Below, in pieces: positions 7,138-16,575 of a DNA stretch of 64,000 nt (positions are counted from its first letter, which is position 1; every line of letters begins with the position of its first letter). The position numbers were made by a program, and so were the translations under genes. Origin of the DNA: Psychroserpens damuponensis (GTDB lineage Bacteria > Bacteroidota > Bacteroidia > Flavobacteriales > Flavobacteriaceae); the NCBI RefSeq assembly GCF_000826655.1, contig NZ_JXJO01000010.1:124001-188000 (forward strand). Reading direction: 5' to 3'. Under the pieces are notes generated by a model. That model was given only the letters and a program-made list of their open reading frames with translations, made no database searches and was not told the origin of the DNA.

Positions 7138-8412
7138 TTACATTTCTAATGCTCTCTTCACGTCGTTATCCATTAATAACTCTATTGGATTTTCTAAAGC
7201 CTCTTTAACTGCAACTAAGAAACCTACAGACTCTTTACCATCAATAATTCTATGATCGTAAGATAAAGCGACGTACATGATTGGTCTAATTTCTACATGA
7301 CCATCAATGGCTACTGGACGCTCTACAATATTGTGCATCCCTAAGATTCCACTTTGTGGTGGATTAATAATAGGCGTTGATAACATACTACCAAAAACAC
7401 CACCATTTGTAATGGTAAAGGTTCCACCTGTCATTTCATCAACTGTGATATCACCATCTCTAGCTCTGAGTGCTAAACGTTTTACTTCAGATTCTACACC
7501 TCTAAACGTTAAGTTTTCGGCATTTCTAATGACTGGTACCATTAATCCTTTTGGTCCTGATACTGCTATAGAAATATCAACAAAATCATAAGTTAACATT
7601 TGTTTACCGTCAATCATAGAATTAACAGCAGGATACATTTGTAATGCTCTCACAACAGCTAAAGAAAAGAAACTCATAAACCCAAGACTTACACCATGCT
7701 TAGCTTTAAAGTCTTCTTTATACTCTTTACGCAACGCAAAAATTGGTGACATATCAACTTCATTGAATGTCGTTAACATTGCAGTTGTATTTTTTGCTTC
7801 AACCAAACGCTCTGCCACTTTACGACGTAACATTGACATTTTACTGTGTGAACTACTACGGTTTCCTCCTGTAGGAGTTCCCATAGAAGGTACAGCATTA
7901 ACCGCATCGTCTTTTGTAATACGACCATCTTTTCCTGAACCAGAAATTGATGAAGCATCCATACCTTTTTCTGCCAATACTTTTTTAGCTGCAGGACTTG
8001 CTACTCCAGAAGCATATGTTTTTTGCGCTGGATTAGGTGCTTTTTCGTGATTCTCTTTATTTGGTGTCGCTTTTTGATCTTTTGCTACATCTTTTTCAGC
8101 ATTAGAATTTCCACCTTCATCTCCACCGTTATATGTGCTAGGAGCATCTTTAGCTGCATCACTACTTGGTTTTTCTGCACTAGTATCAATTAAACACACT
8201 ACAGCTCCAACCTCTACTGCATCACCTTCTTCGGCTTTGAGTGTGATGGTTCCGCTTGCTTCAGCAGGTAATTCTAATGTAGCTTTATCACTATCAACCT
8301 CTGCGATGGCTTGATCTTTTTCAACATAATCTCCATCTGCAACTAACCATTCTGCAATTTCTACCTCTGTGATTGACTCTCCTGGTGAAGGAACTTTCAT
8401 TTCTAAAATCAT
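7138..8412 (-). CDS. sucB: 2-oxoglutarate dehydrogenase E2, dihydrolipoyl succinyltransferase
   Basis: The 424-residue protein has an N-terminal lipoyl domain with the lipoylated lysine K43 in [13 protein letters not shown]. An acidic, Ala/Pro-rich linker, a peripheral-subunit-binding domain (about 140-175) and the catalytic acyltransferase domain follow, ending with the active-site motif [11 protein letters not shown]. It transfers the succinyl group to CoA in the TCA cycle. It lies 60 bp downstream of sucA on the same strand, so the two should be an operon. The E3 subunit gene is not nearby. Confidence 0.96.
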   Translation of the reverse strand: MILEMKVPSPGESITEVEIAEWLVADGDYVEKDQAIAEVDSDKATLELPAEASGTITLKAEEGDAVEVGAVVCLIDTSAEKPSSDAAKDAPSTYNGGDEGGNSNAEKDVAKDQKATPNKENHEKAPNPAQKTYASGVASPAAKKVLAEKGMDASSISGSGKDGRITKDDAVNAVPSMGTPTGGNRSSSHSKMSMLRRKVAERLVEAKNTTAMLTTFNEVDMSPIFALRKEYKEDFKAKHGVSLGFMSFFSLAVVRALQMYPAVNSMIDGKQMLTYDFVDISIAVSGPKGLMVPVIRNAENLTFRGVESEVKRLALRARDGDITVDEMTGGTFTITNGGVFGSMLSTPIINPPQSGILGMHNIVERPVAIDGHVEIRPIMYVALSYDHRIIDGKESVGFLVAVKEALENPIELLMDNDVKRALEM

Positions 8413-8472
8413 CGTTCTGTAATTTTATTTTAAGCGTTTGTTTCTGTTTCTATTTTGTAAATTCTTTGTAAT

Positions 8473-11229
8473 CTAGCGTTGATTGTTTTTTGATTTATCA
8501 AAAACATAATCAATCACTTCTTTATGACGTATTTTTGAACGCACACTACTTCCTGCTGCTGGTGCACCATATGGTCTACGTGTTGCTGCTCTAAATGTTT
8601 TGGCTTCATCTAAATGCATTAATATGTGACTATATGCTCCCATATTTCTTGGTTCTTCTTGTGCCCAAACAATATCATCTGCATTTTTATACTTCGCAAT
8701 AGCGTCTTTTATTTGTTGCTCTGGTAAAGGAAATAACTGTTCTACTCTTACCAATGCCACATCATCTCTTTTAAGGTCTTCGCGTTGCTCTAGTAAATCA
8801 TAGTAAAACTTACCTGTTACAAACACTAAAGTTTTTACCTTATCTGCTTTTGCTGTTGCATCATCAATGACCATTTGGAAGCTACCGTTAGCAAATTCAT
8901 CAACAGATGATACTACTAATGGATGACGCAATAAACTTTTTGGTGTAAATACAATTAAAGGTTTTCTAAACTCTGCCTTCATTTGTTTACGTAGTAAATG
9001 GTACATATTTGCAGGTGTTGTACAATCCATAACAAACATATTATCTTTTGCACACATTTGTAAATAACGTTCCATACGACCAGACGAGTGTTCTGCTCCT
9101 TGACCTTCATAACCATGAGGTAATAACATGACTAATCCGTTTTGAAGTTTCCATTTATCTTCTGCTGCGGAAATGTACTGATCTAACATAATTTGGGCGC
9201 CATTACTGAAATCTCCAAATTGTGCTTCCCAAATTACTAATGTTTTAGGACTTGCCATGGCATAACCGTAGTCAAAACCAACTACACCATATTCTGAAAG
9301 TAAAGAATTATAGATGAAGAATCTACCTTGTGTATCACTAATCTCATTAAGTAATAATATTTCTTCTTCACTATCTTCAACTTTAACAACCGCATGCCTA
9401 TGTGAAAATGTCCCACGTTCTACATCTTGACCAGAAATTCTCACATCATAACCTTCTTCTAACAATGTACCATAAGCCAAATGCTCTGCCATTGCCCAAT
9501 CTAGTTTGTCTTCATCAAACATTTTTTGACGCGATTGCACCAAACGTTCAATTTTACGAATGAATTTCTTATCCTTTGGTAAGTTAGAAATCACTTTTGT
9601 GATTTTAGCCAAACCATCTTTTGAAAATGTAGTATCAATAGATTGAAGCATTTTATCTTCAATTACTGTTTGATAGTCTACCCATTCATCTGCCATAAAA
9701 GGTGTAATGACAGTTTTATCTATTTTACGAGAATCTTCAAGGTTTTCTTCAAGTTTATCTTTGTATTGCTTTTCTAATTGTGCAACATGTGTATCATCAA
9801 TAATACCTTCGGCCATTAACTTTTCAGCATAGATATCTCTAGGGTTTTTATGCTTTGCAATGGCTTTGTATAATTTTGGTTGTGTAAATCGAGGTTCATC
9901 GCCTTCATTGTGACCATATTTTCTGTAGCCTAATAAATCAATAAACACATCGCGTTTAAATTTCATTCTAAAATGTAGCGCAAATAACATAGCGTGTACA
10001 ACTGCTTCAGCATCATCTGCATTAACATGAAGTACTGGTGATAATGTTACTTTACCAACATCAGTACAATAGGTACTTGATCTAGCATCTAAATAATTTG
10101 TTGTAAAACCAATTTGGTTATTCACCACAATATGAATAGTACCATTTGTTTTATAACCATCCAACTGTGCCATTTGCACAACTTCATATACAAGTCCTTG
10201 ACCTGCAATTGCAGCATCACCATGAACTACTATAGGTAGCACTTGAGAAGGGTTGTCTGAATATTTATCGTCTTGTTTTGCTCTTACAATCCCTTCTACA
10301 ACAGATCCTACTGTTTCAAGGTGAGAAGGGTTTGGCGCAATACTTAAATTAATTTTATGTCCACCTTCGGTATTACGATTACTCGTCCAACCTAAATGGT
10401 ATTTAACGTCGCCATCAAAAACTTCTTGTTCGTAATCTTTGCCATCAAACTCACTAAATATGTCTTTGGCACTTTTTCCGAAGATATTAGTCAATGTACT
10501 TAAACGACCACGATGTGCCATTCCCATGACAAACTCTTTAACTCCATGCTGCGCTGCATTTTCAACTAAGGAATCTAGAGCAGGAATTAACGACTCATTT
10601 CCTTCTAAAGAGAAACGCTTTTGACCCACATATTTGGTATGTAGAAAACTCTCAAAAGAAACTGCTTGGTTTAATTTTTTGAGAATATTCTTTTTTTCGT
10701 CGGGAGAAAAGTTAGGCTGATTATCGTTGATATTGAGTTTGTTTTGAATCCATTGAATTTCTTCAGGTTTTCTAATATACATGTACTCAACACCAATAGA
10801 ATCGCAATAAATGCTTTCTAGATGCCTAATGATTTCCTTTAAAGGTTGTTTACCAATCCCTAAAATTTCACCTGCATTAAAAGTCGTTTCTAAATCAGAA
10901 TTAGATAAACCAAAGTTCTCCAATTCTAATGTTGGTTCATATTGTCTACGATCTCTTACAGGATTTGTTTTGGTAAATAAATGACCACGACTCCTGTAAC
11001 CGTCAATAAGTTTCACCACTTGAAACTCTTTTTGAACATGCTCTGGAATTTGAGTAGAAACCACTTCTACACTTTCGTCTTCCATGCCATAGCTTTCGCT
11101 TCCAAAATCGTAACCTTGAAAAAAGGCTCTCCAACTTGGCTCAACAGAATCTGGGTTTTTTAAGTATTGGTCGTATAAATCAGCAAAATATGCTGTATGT
11201 GCTGCGTTTAAAAAAGAATATTTATCCAT
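8473..11229 (-). CDS. sucA: 2-oxoglutarate dehydrogenase E1
   Basis: The 918-residue protein is typical of thiamine-diphosphate-dependent E1o. It has the N-terminal E2-binding motif (NAAHTAYFADLYDQYLKNP), GMAHRGRLSTLTN, the TPP/Mg region VVHGDAAIAGQG and the transketolase-like C-terminal half (GYEGQGAEHSSGR). It decarboxylates 2-oxoglutarate and succinylates the E2 lipoyl group. The ATG at 11227-11229 matches the family start. It is first in the sucAB operon. Confidence 0.97.
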   Translation of the reverse strand: MDKYSFLNAAHTAYFADLYDQYLKNPDSVEPSWRAFFQGYDFGSESYGMEDESVEVVSTQIPEHVQKEFQVVKLIDGYRSRGHLFTKTNPVRDRRQYEPTLELENFGLSNSDLETTFNAGEILGIGKQPLKEIIRHLESIYCDSIGVEYMYIRKPEEIQWIQNKLNINDNQPNFSPDEKKNILKKLNQAVSFESFLHTKYVGQKRFSLEGNESLIPALDSLVENAAQHGVKEFVMGMAHRGRLSTLTNIFGKSAKDIFSEFDGKDYEQEVFDGDVKYHLGWTSNRNTEGGHKINLSIAPNPSHLETVGSVVEGIVRAKQDDKYSDNPSQVLPIVVHGDAAIAGQGLVYEVVQMAQLDGYKTNGTIHIVVNNQIGFTTNYLDARSSTYCTDVGKVTLSPVLHVNADDAEAVVHAMLFALHFRMKFKRDVFIDLLGYRKYGHNEGDEPRFTQPKLYKAIAKHKNPRDIYAEKLMAEGIIDDTHVAQLEKQYKDKLEENLEDSRKIDKTVITPFMADEWVDYQTVIEDKMLQSIDTTFSKDGLAKITKVISNLPKDKKFIRKIERLVQSRQKMFDEDKLDWAMAEHLAYGTLLEEGYDVRISGQDVERGTFSHRHAVVKVEDSEEEILLLNEISDTQGRFFIYNSLLSEYGVVGFDYGYAMASPKTLVIWEAQFGDFSNGAQIMLDQYISAAEDKWKLQNGLVMLLPHGYEGQGAEHSSGRMERYLQMCAKDNMFVMDCTTPANMYHLLRKQMKAEFRKPLIVFTPKSLLRHPLVVSSVDEFANGSFQMVIDDATAKADKVKTLVFVTGKFYYDLLEQREDLKRDDVALVRVEQLFPLPEQQIKDAIAKYKNADDIVWAQEEPRNMGAYSHILMHLDEAKTFRAATRRPYGAPAAGSSVRSKIRHKEVIDYVFDKSKNNQR

Positions 11230-11344
11230 AAAATGGTTGATGTCGTTTTCGCTTCAACAAAGTTTAACTCAAAAATACAACAATTACTAAAAATAGATAC
11301 CTTTTTGTTATATTTAAAACCATTTTTAACTCAAATTTAGAATT

Positions 11345-11878
11345 ATGAATATTTGTAAGCGTTTTAATCTCAAATATCAGTTTTTATTAGCCCTATTTAT
11401 GGGATTTACATTACAATCATTTTCACAGGTTGACAACCAAAAGAGTGATTTCTGGAATAATGTTCGGTTTGGAGGCGGTATTGGCTTGAGTTTTAGTGAT
11501 GGTTTTTTTAGCGGAACGCTAGCTCCAAGTGCCATTTATGATTTTAACGATCAATTTTCGTTAGGATTAGGACTTAACGGCACCTATAACAGTTTAAAAA
11601 ACTCCTATAATTCTACAATTTTTGGTGGTAGCATTATTAGTTTGTTTAATCCATTGCCAGAAATTCAATTATCTGGAGAGTTTGAGCAACTCAATGTGAA
11701 CCGATCATTTGATAACAATATATATGAAGACGAAAATTATTGGTATCCTGCTCTATTTTTAGGTGCAGGTTATAGAATGAATAACATTGCCATTGGCATT
11801 AGATACGATGTACTTTACGATAGAGACAAGAGTATTTATGCAGATCCTTGGGCTCCTTTTTTTAGAGTTTATTTTTAA
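11345..11878 (+). CDS. Small outer-membrane beta-barrel-like protein
   Basis: The 177-residue protein has a signal peptide (basic start, hydrophobic core, likely cleavage after QSFSQ). Alternating aromatic/glycine beta strands follow, ending in an aromatic residue (FFRVYF), as expected for an outer-membrane barrel. No catalytic motif is present. It is divergent from sucA. Homologues beside sucA may carry misleading 2-oxoglutarate-related names; nothing here supports an enzyme. Confidence 0.6.
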   Translation: MNICKRFNLKYQFLLALFMGFTLQSFSQVDNQKSDFWNNVRFGGGIGLSFSDGFFSGTLAPSAIYDFNDQFSLGLGLNGTYNSLKNSYNSTIFGGSIISLFNPLPEIQLSGEFEQLNVNRSFDNNIYEDENYWYPALFLGAGYRMNNIAIGIRYDVLYDRDKSIYADPWAPFFRVYF

Positions 11879-11916
11879 TTTTGACACGCGTGGTTATCAA
11901 TATTTATGTTTTACAA

Positions 11917-12267
11917 CTATGAATATTGATGTCTATACCAAACCTTTTGCCATTCACGTTGCAGGATTAAAAACGTAACTTCTTCAGATAATTTCAACAT
12001 ATCACTACCATCTAATTGTCTTACTTTTTCTTCGGAAACATCTACTATATAAAGTAAGTTTAAATACTCAACAAACTTTTCTTGTATCAATTTAAAAACC
12101 ACTTCGTGAAGCAGATATTTTAAACTAGAAGGCAAAATAGCTTCATCAAAATCTAGATCAATATTAGCCAACAAAAAGTCTTTATTTACTTGCTGAACAA
12201 GTTTATGATAGAGGTTTAATTCTTCGGTTTTTGAGATTAACTCTTCAAAATTTACGGGTAATTGCAT
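11917..12267 (-). CDS. Conserved hypothetical protein paired with polyprenyl synthase
   Basis: The 116-residue acidic helical protein has no signal peptide or known catalytic motif. Its ATG overlaps the last base of the upstream polyprenyl synthase stop codon (TAATG), so the two are translationally coupled. I do not recognise the family. The coupling suggests a linked or accessory role, but the sequence does not show one. Confidence 0.7.
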   Translation of the reverse strand: MQLPVNFEELISKTEELNLYHKLVQQVNKDFLLANIDLDFDEAILPSSLKYLLHEVVFKLIQEKFVEYLNLLYIVDVSEEKVRQLDGSDMLKLSEEVTFLILQREWQKVWYRHQYS

Positions 12268-13241
12268 TAGGTGTTTCTATTCATTAAATCATTACCAAAA
12301 GTTTTGAGTGCGGTTTTATTGGCTTCAGAAATTTTAAGTGAATCTAATACTGAGAATGCTTTTTTAGTATAGTTCTCAATTTCGGTTTTTGTTGCTTCGG
12401 CAGAACCACTAGAAACAAACAACTGTTTTACAGTCTCTATTTTCTCACTAGGATCTGAAGGATTTACACCATACAAATGCTCTAATTGTAAGGCATCATC
12501 TTGGCTAGAAAACTCTAAAGCTTTTAAATACAAATAGGTTTTTTTATTTTCAATAATATCACCTCCTACTTGTTTACCAAACGTTTTTGGATCTCCAAAA
12601 GCATCTAAATAATCGTCCTGTAATTGAAAGGCTATGCCTAAATATTTTCCGAAGTTATAAATAGAATCCTGACAATCTAGAGATGCATTAGCTACAATGG
12701 CTCCCATTTTCATGGCTGCACCAACTAAAACTGCTGTTTTATATTCTATCATTTTTAAATACTCGTCAATAGTAACATCATCTCGTGTTTCAAAATCGAC
12801 GTCATATTGTTGACCTTCACAAACCTCTAATGCTGTTTTGCTAAATAATTTTGCTAGCGCTTGAAACTGTTTTGGCTCATAATTTTCAAACAATTGGTAT
12901 GCTTTTATGAGCATAGCATCACCAGATAATATCCCTGTATTGATGTCCCACTTTTCATGAACTGTTGTTTGACCTCGTCGTAAAGGTGCATCATCCATAA
13001 TATCATCATGAACCAAAGAGAAATTATGAAATACCTCTATACTAAGCGCAGCATCTAATGCAACCTTATAATTGCAATCAAAAATTTCTGCAGTCATAAG
13101 CGTTAAAACAGGTCTTAATCGCTTACCTCCAAGTTGTAAAATGTAATTAATAGGTTCATAAAGATTTGATGGCTCTTTATGTGTTATAAATGCATTTAAA
13201 TAATCTATAAACGCATCTTGATATGATGAAATGTTTTGCAT
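12267..13241 (-). CDS. Polyprenyl (trans-prenyl) diphosphate synthase
   Basis: The 324-residue protein has both aspartate-rich motifs of trans-prenyltransferases: DDIMDDAPLRRGQ near residue 80 and QLQDDYLDAFGD near 205, plus GGKRLRP near residue 37. It condenses isopentenyl diphosphate onto allylic diphosphates, giving precursors for menaquinone or carotenoids. Small or medium residues before the first motif do not settle chain length. It is followed by a coupled small gene. Confidence 0.92.
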   Translation of the reverse strand: MQNISSYQDAFIDYLNAFITHKEPSNLYEPINYILQLGGKRLRPVLTLMTAEIFDCNYKVALDAALSIEVFHNFSLVHDDIMDDAPLRRGQTTVHEKWDINTGILSGDAMLIKAYQLFENYEPKQFQALAKLFSKTALEVCEGQQYDVDFETRDDVTIDEYLKMIEYKTAVLVGAAMKMGAIVANASLDCQDSIYNFGKYLGIAFQLQDDYLDAFGDPKTFGKQVGGDIIENKKTYLYLKALEFSSQDDALQLEHLYGVNPSDPSEKIETVKQLFVSSGSAEATKTEIENYTKKAFSVLDSLKISEANKTALKTFGNDLMNRNT

Positions 13242-13392
13242 GGTGCAAAAATAATGTAAAAACCTGATTTCGATCTATTATTTGGTTTCAGTTTAAACGA
13301 ATTTTTTGAATCTTTTAAAAAAACTAATGTTAGCAAAACAAAGGTCAAATAAACTAAAGTTACTCAAGGCTTTAAGATAAAAACAAAACTTT

Positions 13393-13420
13393 GGAAACTT
13401 TTTTTGTTTTTAAAGTTTCC
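13393..13420. promoter_or_regulatory. Palindromic operator in the efflux operon promoter
   Basis: 9-base arms ggaaacttt (13393-13401) and aaagtttcc (13412-13420) flank and cover the -33 TTG (13404-13406) and end just before the -7 box. A repressor bound here would block polymerase. The TetR protein encoded directly downstream is the obvious candidate. Confidence 0.65.
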
Positions 13421-13433
13421 TATTGTATTTTTG
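13404..13433 (+). promoter_or_regulatory. Promoter of the TetR-RND efflux operon
   Basis: TTG at 13404-13406, 19 bases, then TATTTTTG at 13426-13433, an exact TAnnTTTG box. Transcription should start near 13440, so the first usable ATG is 13443 and the leader is very short or absent. Confidence 0.75.
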
Positions 13434-13442
13434 CGCCAAATT

Positions 13443-14045
13443 ATGAGAGAAAAGATTATACATAAATCGGGAGAATTATTTTTAAACCTTGGGTTTAAAA
13501 GCGTTACTATGGATGATATCGCAAATGAAATGGGTATCTCCAAAAAAACTATATACGTTCATTTTCCGAATAAAACGAAATTAGTAGAAGCGGTTACGTT
13601 TAACTTTTTTGATACTATTTGTTATGGTATTGACAATATTTGTAATACGGCTGCCAACCCAATTGAAGAGTTATATTCTATTAAAATGTTTGTAATGCAG
13701 CATTTAAAGAATGAAAAATCATCACCTCAACATCAATTACAAAAATATTATCCTCAAATACACAGTGACTTAAAATTTAAGCAGTTTGAAAAGATGCATC
13801 AATCTGTACAAGAAAGTTTAGAACATGGTGTAAACACAGGTGTATTTAGAAATACTATTGACGTAGATTTTATCTCTCGCATGTATTTTACTGGTATGTC
13901 TGGTATTAAAGACAATATGTTTTTTCCACCAAAACAATATCAAATGGACTACTTAATGGAAAGTTATTTAGAATATCATTTACGTGCCATTGTTTCTGAA
14001 AAAGGAATGACCATACTCAACAATTTCATAAAAAACCAATCTTAA
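13443..14045 (+). CDS. TetR/AcrR family transcriptional repressor of the efflux operon
   Basis: The 200-residue protein has an N-terminal HTH (about residues 10-55; MDDIANEMGISKKTIYVHFPNKTKLV) and a variable C-terminal ligand domain. The open frame extends to 13404, but that would place the start inside the promoter, so the ATG at 13443 is taken. It is first in the operon, five bases before the TolC-like gene, and probably represses its own operon through the palindrome at 13393-13420. Confidence 0.9.
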   Translation: MREKIIHKSGELFLNLGFKSVTMDDIANEMGISKKTIYVHFPNKTKLVEAVTFNFFDTICYGIDNICNTAANPIEELYSIKMFVMQHLKNEKSSPQHQLQKYYPQIHSDLKFKQFEKMHQSVQESLEHGVNTGVFRNTIDVDFISRMYFTGMSGIKDNMFFPPKQYQMDYLMESYLEYHLRAIVSEKGMTILNNFIKNQS

Positions 14046-14049
14046 AAAA

Positions 14050-15372
14050 ATGAAACAAATTTTATTAATTCTATTACTCTTTTGCTTCCATCTTGGCTTC
14101 ACTCAAGACGAACCAACAAACTTTAGTTTACAAGAAGCTATAGATTATGCTTTAGAGAATAATAGACAAGTAAAAAATGCAGGTCGAGATATTGATGCTG
14201 CAATAAAACAAAAATGGGAAACCACAGCATCGGGTTTACCACAAATTGATGGTCAAATAAGCTACGTTAATAATGTAAAACAACAATTTCCTGGTATTGA
14301 TTTTAATGGAGATGGCCTTATTGATTTTGGAGCAAAACAGAATGTAACACCTTCTGTAACCTTAAATCAACTCATTTTTGATGGGTCTTATTTAGTAGGA
14401 TTACAATCTGCTAAAGTGTTTTTAGAAATTTCAGAAAACGCAAAAGTAAAAACCGATTTAGAGGTTAGAAAGAGTGTTATTAATGCCTACGGAAATGTGC
14501 TTTTAGCAGAAGAAAGTGTGCAAATTCTAAAACGTAATATTGATGTGCTTGAAAAAAACCTTAATGATATTACCAAAATATATGAAAACGGTTTAGATGA
14601 AGAGGAAAGCGTTGAGCAACTTCAAATAACACTTACTGGTGTAAAAAGTAATCTCAATAACACAAAACGACTAAAAGATATTGCATACCAAATGCTTAAC
14701 ATCACTTTAGGTTTAGATATAGAAAATGAAACTGTATTATCAGATTCTCTTGAAACTTTAACAATCATGAATATGCAGTTGGAGTTATTAGATAGTAATA
14801 CTAATGTAGAAAATACCATTGACTATAAAATTGCTAATAATAATAAAGTTTCAAAAGAGCTCTTAGTAAAACTAGAACAGAGTAAAATTCTACCAACTAT
14901 TAGCGGATTTGCAACGGCATCCTATATAGGTAACAATGAAAAATTTAGGTTTCTTAACAGTAATCAAGCTTGGGCAGGAACAGCTGCTTTTGGTGTAAAT
15001 ATGAACATTCCCATTTTTGGTTCTGGATTAAAAAGTGCCAGAGCACAGCGAGCAAAAATAGAATTAGAAAAAGCCGAAGATGATTTAACCGAAACCGAAC
15101 AAACACTTAAACTACAAATAGCCTCTGCAAAAAGCGATTTTAGATTTGCTATTGAAGACTACGACAATAAAAAGAAAAACCTAGCGCTTGCTGAGCGTAT
15201 TGAAAACAAAAATCAAACTAAATTTTTTGAAGGTATCGCTTCAAGTTTTGAACTTAGACAAGCGCAAACTCAATTATATGCTGCGCAACAAGAATTGCTT
15301 CAAGCCATGCTTGATGTAATCAATTCAAAAGCAGAATTAGAAACCGTATTAAACTCACCAATCAACAATTAA
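14050..15372 (+). CDS. TolC family outer membrane efflux protein
   Basis: The 440-residue protein has a signal peptide (cleavage near GFTQD) and the duplicated outer membrane efflux domain with long coiled-coil helices (repeated SLQEAIDYAL-type and AQTQLYAAQQELLQA segments). It forms the trimeric exit duct of the tripartite pump with the next two genes. Spacing to the adaptor gene is 12 bp. Confidence 0.92.
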   Translation: MKQILLILLLFCFHLGFTQDEPTNFSLQEAIDYALENNRQVKNAGRDIDAAIKQKWETTASGLPQIDGQISYVNNVKQQFPGIDFNGDGLIDFGAKQNVTPSVTLNQLIFDGSYLVGLQSAKVFLEISENAKVKTDLEVRKSVINAYGNVLLAEESVQILKRNIDVLEKNLNDITKIYENGLDEEESVEQLQITLTGVKSNLNNTKRLKDIAYQMLNITLGLDIENETVLSDSLETLTIMNMQLELLDSNTNVENTIDYKIANNNKVSKELLVKLEQSKILPTISGFATASYIGNNEKFRFLNSNQAWAGTAAFGVNMNIPIFGSGLKSARAQRAKIELEKAEDDLTETEQTLKLQIASAKSDFRFAIEDYDNKKKNLALAERIENKNQTKFFEGIASSFELRQAQTQLYAAQQELLQAMLDVINSKAELETVLNSPINN

Positions 15373-15384
15373 ACACCATAATCA

Positions 15385-16575
15385 ATGAAACACATATATG
15401 CCATTCTAATTGCAACCTTAATTTTAGTCTCATGTTCTGGAGATAAAAAAAACTCTGTAGAAAGTGTTATAGAAAAAGGTAATTTAGAAACTATTAGACA
15501 AAAAAGAGGAGAGCTCGTTGTTGAGCAAGAAGCTCTTGACGATAAAATAAAGTTATTGGATGAGAAAATAAAAGCCTTAGACACAACTAAACATGTGCCT
15601 TTGATTACAACATTTAAGGCAAAGACAGAGGTTTTTGATCATGTTTTAGAATTACAAGGAAATGTAACTACAAAAAACCTGTTAACAATAACACCAGAGT
15701 ATAATGGTATTTTAACACATGTCTATGTGAAAGAAGGTCAAAAAGTAAGCAAAGGACAATTACTTGCTAAAATTGATGATGGTGGTTTAAGCCAACAAAT
15801 AGCTCAATTAAAAATTCAAGCTGATTTAGCAAAAACAACTTTTGAACGTCAAAAACGACTTTGGGACCAAAAGATAGGTAGCGAAATTCAATACCTACAA
15901 GCAAAATCTAGCTATGAATCTCAACAAGAGGCTGTGAATCAAATCAACAAACAAATTAATAAAACTGTGGTTAGAGCTCCATTCTCAGGAACTATTGATG
16001 ACGTTATCACAGAACAAGGAAGTGTTGTAGGTGCTGGACAAACACAATTAATGCGTATTGTAAATTTAGACGATATGTATATTGAAACAGAAGTACCTGA
16101 ACGCTATGTTGCCAATGTTGTAGAAGGTAAAAAAGTAACGGTAGAGCTACCCGTTTTAGGAAAAACTATTGAAACCAAAATACGTCAAGCTGGAGACGTT
16201 ATCAATCCTGCCAACAGAACCTTTAAAGCAGAAATTGAAATTCCTAATACAGATAAAAGCATAAAACCTAATCTTACTGCACGATTAAAAATAAATGATT
16301 ACACAAATGAAAGTGCACTTTTAATCCCTCAAAGTGTGATTTCAGAAAATGCAGACGGTGAGCAATATGTATATGTGGTTACCGATAAAAACGCAAATGG
16401 TATTGGTGTCACAACACGTGTAATTATTGAAACTGGTAAAACCCAAGGTGATAATATTGAAGTACTTAGTGGTATTAAAAATGGTACAGAAATTATTAAA
16501 GAAGGTGCTAGAAGTGTGAGAGACGGACAGTCTGTAGAGGTGATTGAATATAAAGAAACCGAAGGCAATGACTAA
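15385..16575 (+). CDS. RND efflux periplasmic adaptor (membrane fusion) lipoprotein
   Basis: The 396-residue protein has a lipobox ending in LVSCS, so it is anchored by lipid. A coiled coil (about 30-70), the biotinyl-lipoyl hairpin (ITPEYNGILTHVYVKEGQKV), an alpha-hairpin and a beta-barrel domain (VRAPFSGTIDDVITEQGSVV) follow. It links the RND permease to the TolC-like duct. Its stop overlaps the permease start by eight bases. Confidence 0.92.
   Translation: MKHIYAILIATLILVSCSGDKKNSVESVIEKGNLETIRQKRGELVVEQEALDDKIKLLDEKIKALDTTKHVPLITTFKAKTEVFDHVLELQGNVTTKNLLTITPEYNGILTHVYVKEGQKVSKGQLLAKIDDGGLSQQIAQLKIQADLAKTTFERQKRLWDQKIGSEIQYLQAKSSYESQQEAVNQINKQINKTVVRAPFSGTIDDVITEQGSVVGAGQTQLMRIVNLDDMYIETEVPERYVANVVEGKKVTVELPVLGKTIETKIRQAGDVINPANRTFKAEIEIPNTDKSIKPNLTARLKINDYTNESALLIPQSVISENADGEQYVYVVTDKNANGIGVTTRVIIETGKTQGDNIEVLSGIKNGTEIIKEGARSVRDGQSVEVIEYKETEGND

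Noticed and set aside
13404-13442. Longer N-terminus for the TetR protein
   Set aside because: The extra codons overlap the -33 and -7 boxes and precede the likely transcription start.
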